A DNA stretch of 21,690 nucleotides from an uncultured Collinsella sp. (GTDB taxonomy: Bacteria; Actinomycetota; Coriobacteriia; Coriobacteriales; Coriobacteriaceae): assembly GCA_937896835.1 (NCBI GenBank), contig CALBOJ010000047.1, positions 1 to 21,690 of the forward strand, read 5' to 3'. The notes beneath the pieces were generated by a model. It had not been told where the DNA came from. It saw nothing but the letters and a program-made list of their open reading frames with translations, and searched no databases. Position numbers and translations under genes: made by a program. The number at the start of each line of letters is the position of its first letter. The first letter of the stretch is position 1. Of this stretch, positions 1 through 7,949 are shown one piece after another.

Positions 1-76
1 GGTGCTCCATGGCGGATTCGAACCGTCGACCTTGGGATTAGAAGTCCCCTGCTCTATCCAACTGAGCTAATGGAGC
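1..76 (-). tRNA. tRNA-Arg (anticodon TCT)
   Basis: Read on the minus strand, the segment folds as a tRNA. The 7-bp acceptor stem starts at 76 (GCTCCAT with ATGGAGC), the D arm is GCTC/GAGC, the anticodon loop is CTTCTAA with anticodon TCT, and the T loop is TTCGAAT. The discriminator A is at position 3 and the CC of a CCA end at 2-1, so the window probably cuts off the last A. The anticodon stem has one mismatched pair at its top and the T stem has one A-C mismatch. The 3' end faces out of the window, so an element integrated at this tRNA would lie to the left, not in the glycan locus. Confidence 0.93.
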
Positions 77-85
77 GTAGAGTCA

Positions 86-112
86 TGCAAATACGCCAAA
101 AGCGTGTTTGCA
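86..112 (-). terminator. Stem-loop between the ABC ATPase gene and the tRNA
   Basis: Bases 86-96 and 102-112 form an 11-bp inverted repeat with one mismatch around a 5-base loop. It lies downstream of the ATPase stop codon and upstream of the tRNA. There is no T run after it on the minus strand, so it may be a weak terminator for the exporter operon or a leader or processing structure for the tRNA. Confidence 0.35.
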
Positions 113-122
113 CAACGCATAA

Positions 123-128
123 ATTATA
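123..128 (-). promoter_or_regulatory. Candidate -10 box for the tRNA-Arg gene
   Basis: A perfect TATAAT lies on the minus strand about 47 bases upstream of the tRNA 5' end, just past the stop codon of the ABC ATPase gene. No good -35 hexamer is visible at the usual distance. It could drive the tRNA independently of the exporter operon. Confidence 0.4.
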
Positions 129-130
129 CC

Positions 131-898
131 CTACTTAAACTGGTCGTGGTACGCCTTGCATACCTCATCGACAGGACCATCCATGCGCAGGTCGCCCTTC
201 TCGATCCAAACCGCTCGCTGGCAAATGCGTTCAACCTGCTCCATGGAATGAGAAACAAACAGTACCGTAACGTCGCCGCTCTCAATAAAATGCTGAATGC
301 GACGCTCACACTTCTGCTGGAAGAACACATCGCCAACAGAAAGCGTCTCATCAACAATAAGGATATCGGGCTCGGTAATGGTGGCGATAGCAAAGGCGAT
401 GCGCGCGACCATGCCCGACGAGAAATTCTTAAGCGGCATGTCGACAAAGTCTTTAAGCTCAGCGAACTCGATAATATCGTCAAAGCTCGCATCGATAAAT
501 TCCTTGGTATAACCGAGCAGTGCGCCGTTAAGGTAGATATTCTCGCGTGCTGTAAGCTCGGGATCAAAGCCGGCGCCCAGCTCGATGAGCGGGGCGATGT
601 TGCCGTGAACCTTAACCTCGCCCTCACTGGGCTCCAGAACGCCAGCGATGATCTTAAGCATCGTAGACTTGCCAGAACCGTTAGTACCAACCAGACCGAC
701 AACCTCGCCGCGGTGAACTTCAAAAGAGATGTGCTTAAGCGCGCGGAACTCCTCAAAGAAGAGCTCGTGCTTAGCAAGCTTAATAAAGTATTCCTTAAGG
801 TTCGTTAAAGACTCAGACGCCATATTGAAGATCATGGTGACGTCTTTAACCTCAACAGCAAGGGGCTGCTTGCTGTAATCAATAGCAGATTCAGTCAT
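131..898 (-). CDS. Polysaccharide/teichoic-acid ABC exporter, ATP-binding protein (Wzt/TagH type)
   Basis: This cytoplasmic ATPase of 255 residues would power export of a lipid-linked polysaccharide through the permease encoded just upstream. Walker A is GTNGSGKST at residues 71-79, the ABC signature is the variant FSSGM at 159-163, and Walker B is ILIVDE at 179-184. The N-terminal extension before the core (about residues 25-50, rich in NLKEYF/FFEEF) is typical of Wzt/TagH proteins. There is no long C-terminal carbohydrate-binding domain, so it resembles short Wzt or TagH forms rather than O-antigen-specific Wzt. The ATG at 898 follows AAGGAG with a 7-base spacer. Only 11 bases separate it from the permease stop, so the two form an operon. 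The sugar chain exported is not known. Confidence 0.93.
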   Translation of the reverse strand: MTESAIDYSKQPLAVEVKDVTMIFNMASESLTNLKEYFIKLAKHELFFEEFRALKHISFEVHRGEVVGLVGTNGSGKSTMLKIIAGVLEPSEGEVKVHGNIAPLIELGAGFDPELTARENIYLNGALLGYTKEFIDASFDDIIEFAELKDFVDMPLKNFSSGMVARIAFAIATITEPDILIVDETLSVGDVFFQQKCERRIQHFIESGDVTVLFVSHSMEQVERICQRAVWIEKGDLRMDGPVDEVCKAYHDQFK

Positions 899-909
899 TA
901 CAGCACTCC

Positions 910-1755
910 TTAAATGTAGAGAATAAACTTGTGCTCGGTCTTATGGAACACGGCGTAACCGACAACCAAAGCGATAACTGACCAGATAACGCAAAGTCCG
1001 AGCGTAAGCATGGAGGGCGTCGTGTTAAACAGGAAGATATCGCGCATGAACTGCAGGTAGTTGTACATGGGATTCACAACAACCAGCACCTGAATCCAAT
1101 GGGCCATCTGGCTAATGTAATCGGTGGTCCAGAAGATAGGCGTCAGGTACATCCATGCGGTGATAACGACGGTCCACAGGTGCATAACATCGCGGAAGAA
1201 TACGGCAAGCGCCGAGAGCATCATGCCCAAGCCCATGCAAAAGCACATAAGCAAAAACAGGCAAACCGGCAGCAAGATTAAATGCCAGGTAGGAAGAACA
1301 TGGAACCACAGCATAACCAGCGCGACGGCAACCAGAGAGAAGGCAAAGTTAACGAGCGAGAATAGCACCTTCTGAACCGGGAACACCCAGCGGTGCACCT
1401 TAACCTTTTTAAGCAAGGACGACGCCGCGATGATGGACATGAGCGCCTGGTTCGTCGACTCGGACATAACCGAGAACGTAATGTTACCGACGATTAGGTA
1501 CAGCGGATACATCTCGGGCGTTATGGAACCATTGCGGCTCTGACCAAAAATGGTCGAAAACACAATGGACATGACGACCATCATAAGAAGCGGATTGAGC
1601 ACCGACCACGCAACACCCAAAACGCTGCGACGATACTTAATCTTAAAATCCTTAGTGACAAGCTGCCTCAGGATGTATTTGTCTTTTTCGAAATCATTTT
1701 TAGCGTGAGAGGCCGGCTTAGCCACCGCTTTCTGACTATCTACGCTGTCAGTCAC
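910..1755 (-). CDS. Polysaccharide/teichoic-acid ABC exporter, permease (Wzm/TagG type, ABC-2)
   Basis: This integral membrane permease partners with the ATPase at 131-898. After a charged N-terminus ending near KYILRQLVTKDFKIKYRRS, a motif typical of ABC-2 polysaccharide permeases, come about six hydrophobic segments, among them LLMMVVMSIVFSTIF, LILLPVCLFLLMC and a last helix near IWSVIALVVGYAVF. I prefer a GTG start at 1755 (281 residues) because AAGGAG lies 7 bases upstream. An in-frame start at 1815 has no such site and would lie upstream of the likely transcription start set by TATACT at 1793-1798. The length fits Wzm/TagG. It appears to be the first gene of a two-gene operon. Confidence 0.92.
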   Translation of the reverse strand: MTDSVDSQKAVAKPASHAKNDFEKDKYILRQLVTKDFKIKYRRSVLGVAWSVLNPLLMMVVMSIVFSTIFGQSRNGSITPEMYPLYLIVGNITFSVMSESTNQALMSIIAASSLLKKVKVHRWVFPVQKVLFSLVNFAFSLVAVALVMLWFHVLPTWHLILLPVCLFLLMCFCMGLGMMLSALAVFFRDVMHLWTVVITAWMYLTPIFWTTDYISQMAHWIQVLVVVNPMYNYLQFMRDIFLFNTTPSMLTLGLCVIWSVIALVVGYAVFHKTEHKFILYI

Positions 1756-1792
1756 GGACCAACTCCTTGTCTCGTAATACATAACAGTGGAA

Positions 1793-1798
1793 AGTATA
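1793..1798 (-). promoter_or_regulatory. Candidate -10 box for the ABC exporter operon
   Basis: TATACT on the minus strand places transcription start near 1786, about 30 bases before the GTG at 1755. No convincing -35 hexamer is seen at 17 bases. The site supports the shorter permease start. Confidence 0.4.
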
Positions 1799-1877
1799 GC
1801 CTTCAAACGCGGCAACTAACTCAGCGATCCAAATCTGGAAAAGTACCCCATAGCAATTACAGGCACCAGCCGACAGG

Positions 1878-1883
1878 TATACT
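1878..1883 (+). promoter_or_regulatory. Candidate -10 box for the glycosyltransferase-acyltransferase pair
   Basis: TATACT on the plus strand, about 35 bases before the TTG at 1918. The -35 region is weak. It would be the divergent counterpart of the promoter at 1793-1798 in the 160-base gap between the two start codons. Confidence 0.35.
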
Positions 1884-1917
1884 AGCAACCTGCTAATAAC
1901 TTATGGGGGCATTCATC

Positions 1918-2856
1918 TTGGACTATACAGACACAGCGGTCATCATTCCCTGCTACAACGAGGCCGTCACCATCGGCAAGGTCATCGACGACTTCCACCG
2001 CGAACTCCCCGGGGCCACGGTCTACGTCTACGACAACAACTCGACCGACGGCACGTCCCGAATCGCGCGCGAGCATGGCGCCACCGTGCGCCTCGAGCCG
2101 CGCCAGGGCAAGGGCAACGTCTGCCGCCAGATGTTCCGCGACATCGACGCTGCCTGCTACCTCATGGTCGACGGCGACGACACCTACCCCGCCGAATCGG
2201 CCCGCGCGCTCTGCGACCCTGTCATCGCGGGCGAGGCGGACATGACCGTGGGCGATCGCCTGTCCAACGGCACCTACGCCGAGGAGAACAAGCGCGCCTT
2301 CCACGGATTCGGCAACGACCTGGTCCGCTCTATGATCAAGTGGATCTACGGCTACAGCTTTGAGGACGTCATGACGGGCTACCGCGCCATGAGCCAGCCG
2401 TTCGTCAAGACGTTCCCCGTTCTGAGCGAGGGCTTCCAGATCGAGACCGAGCTCTCCATCCACGCCGTCGACCACCGCTGGCGCATCAAGGACGTCCCGG
2501 TGGAGTACAGGGACCGCCCCGCGGGATCGGAGTCTAAGCTCGACACGGTCGGCGACGGCATCAAGGTCATCGCCATGATCGGCACGCTCTTCAAGGACTA
2601 CCGCCCGCTCAAGTTCTTCAGCCTCATCGCGCTGCTCTTCGCCGTTATCGGCCTCGCGCTCGGCATCCCCATCATTGTTGAGTACTTCCGCACTGGGTTG
2701 GTTCCCCGCTTCCCTACTGCCATGCTCGCCGCATGCTTCATGTTCCTGTGCGGCCTCAGTCTGGCGACGGGCTTCATCCTCGACTCGGTCGCCAAGGTAG
2801 AAAAGAAACAATGGGAGCTTCAGGTATACAAAACGCGCAATTCAAAAGGTGAGTAA
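1918..2856 (+). CDS. GT2 glycosyltransferase, polyprenol-phosphate sugar synthase type with membrane anchor
   Basis: The protein has about 312 residues. It opens with the GT-A nucleotide-binding strand AVIIPCYNEA, followed by NNSTDGTS and the metal-binding motif DGDDTYP (about residue 85-90). QIETELS and the two hydrophobic segments near the C-terminus (LKFFSLIALLFAVIGLALGI and TAMLAACFMFLCGLSLATGFI) are as in DPM1/AglJ-like enzymes. These move a sugar from a nucleotide donor onto polyprenyl phosphate at the inner face of the membrane. An ATG at 1903 is in frame but has no SD site; GGGGG at 1905-1909 lies 8 bases before the TTG at 1918, so I chose that. The gene is strongly GC-rich with C-ending codons, unlike the next gene, and probably belongs to the older backbone. 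The sugar is not predictable. Confidence 0.88.
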   Translation: MDYTDTAVIIPCYNEAVTIGKVIDDFHRELPGATVYVYDNNSTDGTSRIAREHGATVRLEPRQGKGNVCRQMFRDIDAACYLMVDGDDTYPAESARALCDPVIAGEADMTVGDRLSNGTYAEENKRAFHGFGNDLVRSMIKWIYGYSFEDVMTGYRAMSQPFVKTFPVLSEGFQIETELSIHAVDHRWRIKDVPVEYRDRPAGSESKLDTVGDGIKVIAMIGTLFKDYRPLKFFSLIALLFAVIGLALGIPIIVEYFRTGLVPRFPTAMLAACFMFLCGLSLATGFILDSVAKVEKKQWELQVYKTRNSKGE

Positions 2857-2862
2857 ACTCTA

Positions 2863-3951
2863 ATGAGCACAAGCAAGCGTCTTACAAACTGGGATCTTCT
2901 AAGAGCCCTCTCAATGTTTCTAGTTGTTGTAGTTCACATCGCACCGCAACTTGGCAGTTTTCGAAATATCAACGCTAGCGCAATAGCTAGCACGGCTGCG
3001 ATTATCTGTGACCCGATATTCTTCTGTCTGTCGGGCTATTTCGCACTGAAGCCATTAAAGAAGAGTTACAAGGATTACCTCTTCGGGAAAGCCCTATCGC
3101 TACTTCTTCCCATCTTTATCTATGCAACGCTTTTGTACGCTTACAAAGCGGCGACTGGCCAGCTTCAAGATACCAACTACATCCGATACACCAGCAGCCT
3201 TGTTCAAGGCGGCTGGTGGTTTGTCCCGGCACTCATTCCGTTCATTTTAGTAGCACCGGTACTGTCCAAAATGTTCGACGCCCTCGATGATCGTACCTGC
3301 AAAATTGCCCTGTTTGTGACCTTAGGAATCTATGCATGGGGTGGGCTGTCATCCGCTGCAAACTCTTTGCTCATCAACTCTCAGCATGTCACTTTTGCGG
3401 CGGCTATAAGCATGCTTCAACGCATTATTCCGCAATCGCTTCTCGGAGGAACGTATTTCACATTCTTTTGCATGGGATATTTCGTCAAGCGTGTTAACCC
3501 GTTATTGAATAGGCAAGAAGCTTGGTTTATCAAAACAGCAGGCATCCCATTCTTTATCATCGATATTGTGAGCGCATATTTTGGACTTGAAAGATCTGAC
3601 CCAAGCTTCAACTGGATGATTGTGACCGTGGCTATATTCGTTGCATTTGATGGAATCAAACTTCAATCACAATCGCTTTCGAAGACAATCGAATGGGTCG
3701 CAAAAAGGTCCTATTCAATCTATCTCCTACAATACGCAACGATAGAATTCGCAACTAATGTTATCTATGCTGGAGCATTAAACGGTGGGTATGCGGCACT
3801 CGCATGGCCTCTTAGGCTAGCGACTTGGATTTTAGCAACAGCCGTGGCCTACGGATTGGCATTAGTGGTAGCGTCGGTCGTGGACCCACTCATCATTAAG
3901 CCAATCCAGAAAAAGCTTCGATCCTGCGCGACTTTTATTTCAAACAATTGA
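2863..3951 (+). CDS. Membrane acyltransferase 3 family protein (O-acetyltransferase-like)
   Basis: This 362-residue protein has about ten hydrophobic segments. It begins with the acyltransferase 3 signature NWDLLRALSMFLVVVVHI, in which the Arg and the His at the end of the first helix are the residues expected to take part in acyl transfer. Such enzymes (OafA/WecH group) add acetyl or other acyl groups to surface sugars at the membrane. Only 6 bases separate it from the preceding glycosyltransferase. Its likely SD (AAGGTGAG) lies in the last codons of that gene, about 9 bases before the ATG, so the two are probably cotranscribed. It is clearly AT-richer than the gene before it, which marks a composition break at about 2860. 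The acceptor glycan is unknown. Confidence 0.9.
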   Translation: MSTSKRLTNWDLLRALSMFLVVVVHIAPQLGSFRNINASAIASTAAIICDPIFFCLSGYFALKPLKKSYKDYLFGKALSLLLPIFIYATLLYAYKAATGQLQDTNYIRYTSSLVQGGWWFVPALIPFILVAPVLSKMFDALDDRTCKIALFVTLGIYAWGGLSSAANSLLINSQHVTFAAAISMLQRIIPQSLLGGTYFTFFCMGYFVKRVNPLLNRQEAWFIKTAGIPFFIIDIVSAYFGLERSDPSFNWMIVTVAIFVAFDGIKLQSQSLSKTIEWVAKRSYSIYLLQYATIEFATNVIYAGALNGGYAALAWPLRLATWILATAVAYGLALVVASVVDPLIIKPIQKKLRSCATFISNN

Positions 3952-3954
3952 TAT

Positions 3955-3995
3955 TTAAAGGTTCCATGATGATAGCACCATCATGGAACCTTTAA
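3955..3995. terminator. Strong hairpin between convergent genes (probably bidirectional terminator)
   Basis: Bases 3955-3971 and 3979-3995 form a perfect 17-bp inverted repeat around a 7-base loop (ATAGCAC). The outer pairs are A/T-rich, which gives a TTT tract at the 3' side of the stem in either direction. It lies 4 bases after the acyltransferase stop and 38 bases after the stop of the convergent glycosyltransferase gene, so it can end transcription from both sides. Confidence 0.85.
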
Positions 3996-4033
3996 TAGCT
4001 TTATTAATTATAGAAGTAGGCAAAGGAACGCAG

Positions 4034-5173
4034 TTAGTGCTTTCCGCGGAGCGCACGATAGACATAGCTTAAGCCACCAGCATTCCAATATGTCTTGAGT
4101 GTCTCCAGTTTGCCCGAACTATGCTCGCAGGCACGATGTGCAGCGTAGTAAGTGGGATCGTTGGCAATCCAATCAATCTCGTCAATCTCCCACGGTTCAA
4201 AGTATAGAAAGCCCTCGCCGGCGGGATCACAATAAATGGATCGATCAAAATAACGTCGATCAATATAACCCGATTCGATTTCCTGACGCATTTCAGTTGA
4301 AAAACGCTCAAGGAACTCAGGCTTAAGCTCATCGCCAAGACGATCATAATTCCAGCGGTAATTGAGGAACTTTGTGTGTGCTCGTACGGGCCCAAGCGTC
4401 GCCTTTAAATCGGGACGCTTCTCATCAATAAACCGAGAGATCTCATCATGCTCGTCGCAAACGCAATAAACCTTACCCGGAGAATTAACAGAAGACTTTT
4501 CATTATCTTGGCGATAGTGTAGAAACGCACGTCCTGAATAGGCAACGCGATGCGCGCACGAAAAAACTTTGAAGGTAAAACCTAAATCCTGATAAGAAGC
4601 GCCAGGGGTGGGATTAAAACGAATTTCATTTTCATCAAGGAATGACTTGAGATACAACGCGGACCAAATAGAAGCTTTAGCCCAAAAAATATCAGGATAA
4701 TCCAACGGACGATGTGCACCCAAGGCAATCATCTCAGGAGTAGCAAGCTTGAATAGGAGATCCGTACGATACCCACGGGAAACGTCGGGCTTGGACCAAT
4801 AAAGCCAGAAATTACATTTAAAGACCTCTAGCTGACGAGATTCGGCTTCGGTCAGCATATATTCAAGGGCATCAGCATCAAGAAAATCATCGGACTCGAG
4901 GATGGAGATGTACTTGCCCTTTGCAATCTCCAAACCGCGATTCATAGAGTCACCGTAGCCAGAATTTGGCTTATCGATAACAACGAAACGGGGGTCTTCA
5001 GAAGCGAATTTATTAATGATGTCTAGCGAAGAATCCGTAGAGCCATCATTAATGCAGATAATTTCAATATCCTTGAGAGTCTGTTTCTGCAGAGAAATAA
5101 GACACTTATCGAGATATTTCTCGACATTGCAAATGGGAACCAACACCGAAATTAAGGGAGTAAGAGAACTCAA
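4034..5173 (-). CDS. GT2 family glycosyltransferase
   Basis: This cytoplasmic GT-A fold transferase has 379 residues from the chosen start. Seen motifs: ISVLVPICNVEKYL at the start, INDGSTDSS (NDGS at 42-45), then NSGYGDSMNRGLE and the metal-binding ESDD at 93-96. The rest is a long C-terminal part with no transmembrane segment. I chose the TTG at 5173: GAAAGG lies 6 bases upstream, and its paralogue at 19332-21530 has an N-terminus of the same length. A start at 5200 (also TTG) has no SD site. The first half of the 732-residue protein at 19332-21530 matches it throughout, including SIWSALY/SIWSAIY, TPGASYQD and YRQDNEKSSVNSP. The donor and acceptor sugars cannot be told from the sequence. 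Confidence 0.9.
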   Translation of the reverse strand: MSSLTPLISVLVPICNVEKYLDKCLISLQKQTLKDIEIICINDGSTDSSLDIINKFASEDPRFVVIDKPNSGYGDSMNRGLEIAKGKYISILESDDFLDADALEYMLTEAESRQLEVFKCNFWLYWSKPDVSRGYRTDLLFKLATPEMIALGAHRPLDYPDIFWAKASIWSALYLKSFLDENEIRFNPTPGASYQDLGFTFKVFSCAHRVAYSGRAFLHYRQDNEKSSVNSPGKVYCVCDEHDEISRFIDEKRPDLKATLGPVRAHTKFLNYRWNYDRLGDELKPEFLERFSTEMRQEIESGYIDRRYFDRSIYCDPAGEGFLYFEPWEIDEIDWIANDPTYYAAHRACEHSSGKLETLKTYWNAGGLSYVYRALRGKH

Positions 5174-5255
5174 AATTGGCCTTTCATGATTGACAAACAA
5201 AGAAGCGAGAGGTTGATAAAATTCAATTGGCTAGTATACGCGAAACATAAAGAAT

Positions 5256-7259
5256 CTACTCAATCTCATATAATCGCATGCTGCCCTCAGACAACACTGT
5301 CTTAAATCCGGGCGTTTCATCATCAATGGTCTCTATGCCTTCCCATTGATCGGGAAAATACGACCAGAAATGATGTGGATTATCTTGCTCATTTAAATCC
5401 AGAATCAAAACGTACTTAAGACCAAGTTTATCGCAGGCGCTACGAACATCACAGTTGTAACTGATTTCGGAAAGATGGTTCCTAATGAGCTGGCTCTCTT
5501 TTGTTTCAGAATCAGAAGAAGGAAGGTTGAACCTGCGATAGTACACATTCATTCCTGTAAGCGAAGCCAAAAATGCACTACCGTCGTTTGGCTCATTAAT
5601 CACAGCAGCGGAAGCAGGTATTTTAGACAGTGCCTTACGGGAAAATGCAAGCTCTTCATTCGTAAGAACATGAGAATTGTCGATGCAGTTTTCTTGACTT
5701 ACGATATTTGCATAGTTACCAAAACTTGTATTAAAGGTGAGCAGTCCTTTTAGCTCGAAACTGGGAAGATAAATTAAAGCAACATACGCACACAAAATGG
5801 CTAAAGCATAACGCTTGGCGACCTTAGTCGACCAATGTTTAACAATAAACGGGACAAGCTTCTGATATATACATTTGATACCAAAACAAGCTATAACGGT
5901 TGCCAAGATGGCAAGATTTACACCAAGTCTATGCGGATCAGTGTACCAAAAACCACCGAACAGGTGTTTCAGGAAACCCTCAGTAGAGACCGAAAGAAAA
6001 TACCCAAAGCACACCAGACCGTAGGAAAATACCAGCCACCTTTTTACCTTGGAATTCCAAAGCTCTTTTAGACCAACCGCAACAAGCAATGCCACGCCAA
6101 GTTGAATCGTATGATCCGTGGTCGAAAGGAAAGCTATATCTATAGCCGCCTGAAACAGCGACTCGGTTTTTGGCCAGTCAAACGAAACTATAGACTGAAA
6201 CGCAGGCAAACGAAAGCAGACAAACCAAAGTAAAAAGACAACGGCGGCGGCTCCGCTGGCAATAAAGAGGGCAACGCGATCGTCAACTTTATCCTTAGCT
6301 ATAAAGTAGATTCGACTTACCAGATAGGGAGCAAGAGCAATCACCATGAAAAAAATGCCTGAGGGTTGTGCAAGCCCAATTGCAATCCCCGCTAATACAA
6401 TGGCGCCAATTTTGCCCATGAGTCTGAAAATGTCATCACAATCAAAGCATACGACAAATAGGCCCATACAAGAGGGAACGAGTGCATAGGCATACAGCAT
6501 TGGATATAACGGTCCAAACGAAACGAAATCCCACACAGAAGAACTGACTGCCAAAACGAGCACTGACGCCACAAGCGTTAAACGACGAGATTTGAAAATG
6601 CAGGAAATGAAATACGTCATCCCCAGCGGGAACACAACGGCAATTAAAGCGGTGTTAACGGCATTAATACCGACAGCGACATTTGCTCCCACGGCAGAAC
6701 AGCACATAGCGACAAGGCCATGCCAAGCCGAGGGATAGAACGCCTCTGTTCCCAAATAAGGAGAGGGTACAGACCCAAGAGACGCGGTGTATTCAGTGAA
6801 GCCGATTGACGAATAATTGCCAGTAGCAATAAATGTAGCAATCTTATTAAGATGATGTCCATTATCAAATGCCTGAAAAATCGAACCGGCAGTATCGAGG
6901 TTCTTGGTAAAAAAGACGACAACCAATAGAACGCTTACCGCAAGCGTGGAAAATACAATAGCGACATCCCCTATTTCTATATCTTGCCTTTTATCGGGTC
7001 GATGCCTAGTCGCTATTAAACTGGCAAAACTGAGCAAAATTGCCACGCCCAGCGCAGGTCCAAGAAGCGAAACGGTCGTACAGGGGATGCCATACAGCCC
7101 ATACGCAATAGGAAGCACTCCGTAGCAAGCAGCACCCAAAAGAGGAGAAACCGCCATAAGAGTAATCAGATTCAGCCTGAGGGGCAAAAACGCAATGATA
7201 CCCGGCAAATACAAAAAAGCAAGGCAGGCGCTGATGCTCACCGCATATTCAAACCACAT
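5256..7259 (-). CDS. Large multi-spanning membrane protein, DUF6541-like
   Basis: This 667-residue protein has about a dozen hydrophobic helices in its first 500 residues and an extracytoplasmic-looking C-terminal part of about 160 residues. The C-terminal part carries PASAAVINEPNDGSAFLASLTG, YYRRFNLP and CDKLGLKYVLILD. The overall plan (many helices, then a soluble tail with a conserved N-D-G-S/T stretch) is that of actinobacterial DUF6541 proteins, often found in glycan loci. They are suspected to be membrane glycosyltransferases that use polyprenyl-phosphate sugars, but a role is not proven. The ATG at 7259 has AAAGG 10 bases upstream. The stop lies 82 bases before the GT2 gene at 5173, so the two could share a transcript. 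Alternative: a polymerase-like (Wzy) function. Confidence 0.75.
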   Translation of the reverse strand: MWFEYAVSISACLAFLYLPGIIAFLPLRLNLITLMAVSPLLGAACYGVLPIAYGLYGIPCTTVSLLGPALGVAILLSFASLIATRHRPDKRQDIEIGDVAIVFSTLAVSVLLVVVFFTKNLDTAGSIFQAFDNGHHLNKIATFIATGNYSSIGFTEYTASLGSVPSPYLGTEAFYPSAWHGLVAMCCSAVGANVAVGINAVNTALIAVVFPLGMTYFISCIFKSRRLTLVASVLVLAVSSSVWDFVSFGPLYPMLYAYALVPSCMGLFVVCFDCDDIFRLMGKIGAIVLAGIAIGLAQPSGIFFMVIALAPYLVSRIYFIAKDKVDDRVALFIASGAAAVVFLLWFVCFRLPAFQSIVSFDWPKTESLFQAAIDIAFLSTTDHTIQLGVALLVAVGLKELWNSKVKRWLVFSYGLVCFGYFLSVSTEGFLKHLFGGFWYTDPHRLGVNLAILATVIACFGIKCIYQKLVPFIVKHWSTKVAKRYALAILCAYVALIYLPSFELKGLLTFNTSFGNYANIVSQENCIDNSHVLTNEELAFSRKALSKIPASAAVINEPNDGSAFLASLTGMNVYYRRFNLPSSDSETKESQLIRNHLSEISYNCDVRSACDKLGLKYVLILDLNEQDNPHHFWSYFPDQWEGIETIDDETPGFKTVLSEGSMRLYEIE

Positions 7260-7587
7260 TTACAGTTAACCTTTCAAGCTTATGAACATAAAAGCGCCGT
7301 TTGATTGCGCTAAATTTATCAATTATTTCACATTGTCATTAATGTTCAAGACAAGGCGAGGCAACCACAACATACTATTTGAAGCACAATGCAAAATATC
7401 AAAAGCAGACACAATTACCGAGTCCAAGACCCTTTCGGTACTGCCCTTAAATACTATCCCCACGCCCCGCTGCGCAGCCTACCTATACTTCATCACTCAG
7501 ATGTTCCGCAACGTAGCGAGTAGGGCTGAATTGTGTGCAACGCGGTCCATGCTGTGGTATAGCTGCTCAAGCAATTAAATATCACAA
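7260..7587. other. Gene-free gap of about 330 bases
   Basis: I find no convincing gene here. A 98-codon open frame on the plus strand (7282-7578) has no SD site and no recognisable motif. The gap probably holds the promoter and leader of the DUF6541-like gene on the minus strand, but several AT-rich hexamers compete and none has a good -35 partner. Confidence 0.4.
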
Positions 7588-7944
7588 TTAATCGTCATTG
7601 GATGACCTAAAGTCGTTACTGTTCCAATTTAAAGCAGCAGCCTGCACCAGAGAATTCAATCGCTCTTCCTGCTTAGCAAGTCTCAAAGAAATAGTAAAAT
7701 CGCGAACCACCAGAACGGCTATCACATATAGGAAAACAAAATTCGAGGCAGACATAAACCCTAAAAGGCCAGCAATGTGTACGGCAATCTCAGGAAAAAT
7801 GCCGAGTAAAACAAAGCTTGTGCTGAACAAAAGCCAAAATAAGGAGTCCAAAACCTGCATTTGCGCCTTTTTCAGCTTCCGGATAACGAAATAGAAAACA
7901 ATAACGGCAAATACAATAAGTAAAATGCGCAGTGTAAATGACAT
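7588..7944 (-). CDS. DUF2304 family small membrane protein
   Basis: This 118-residue protein has three hydrophobic segments (RILLIVFAVIVFYFVI, SLFWLLFSTSFVLLGIFP and ASNFVFLYVIAVLVV) and ends in a charged helix with RLAKQEERLNSLVQ. Length, the LDSLFWLLFS stretch and the C-terminal coil fit DUF2304. In bacteria this family is nearly always next to a DPM1-like GT2 gene and may help to anchor it or to move its lipid product. The ATG at 7944 follows AGGTGA, which overlaps the stop of the upstream GT2 gene. A GTG at 7953 would give three more residues and a 4-base overlap. Either way the two genes are translationally coupled. Confidence 0.8.
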   Translation of the reverse strand: MSFTLRILLIVFAVIVFYFVIRKLKKAQMQVLDSLFWLLFSTSFVLLGIFPEIAVHIAGLLGFMSASNFVFLYVIAVLVVRDFTISLRLAKQEERLNSLVQAAALNWNSNDFRSSNDD

Positions 7945-7949
7945 AATAA

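Noticed and set aside
104..808. Long plus-strand frame of 234 codons
   Set aside because: It is antisense to the ABC ATPase gene, whose Walker and signature motifs leave no doubt about the coding strand.
1882..2811. Minus-strand frame of 309 codons opposite the first glycosyltransferase
   Set aside because: Highly charged, repetitive Asp/Glu/Val/Ala composition is what the reverse of a GC-rich gene gives; the plus strand carries clear GT2 motifs.
7282..7578. Plus-strand frame of 98 codons in the gap before the DUF2304 gene
   Set aside because: No SD site, no recognisable motif and codon use unlike a gene.
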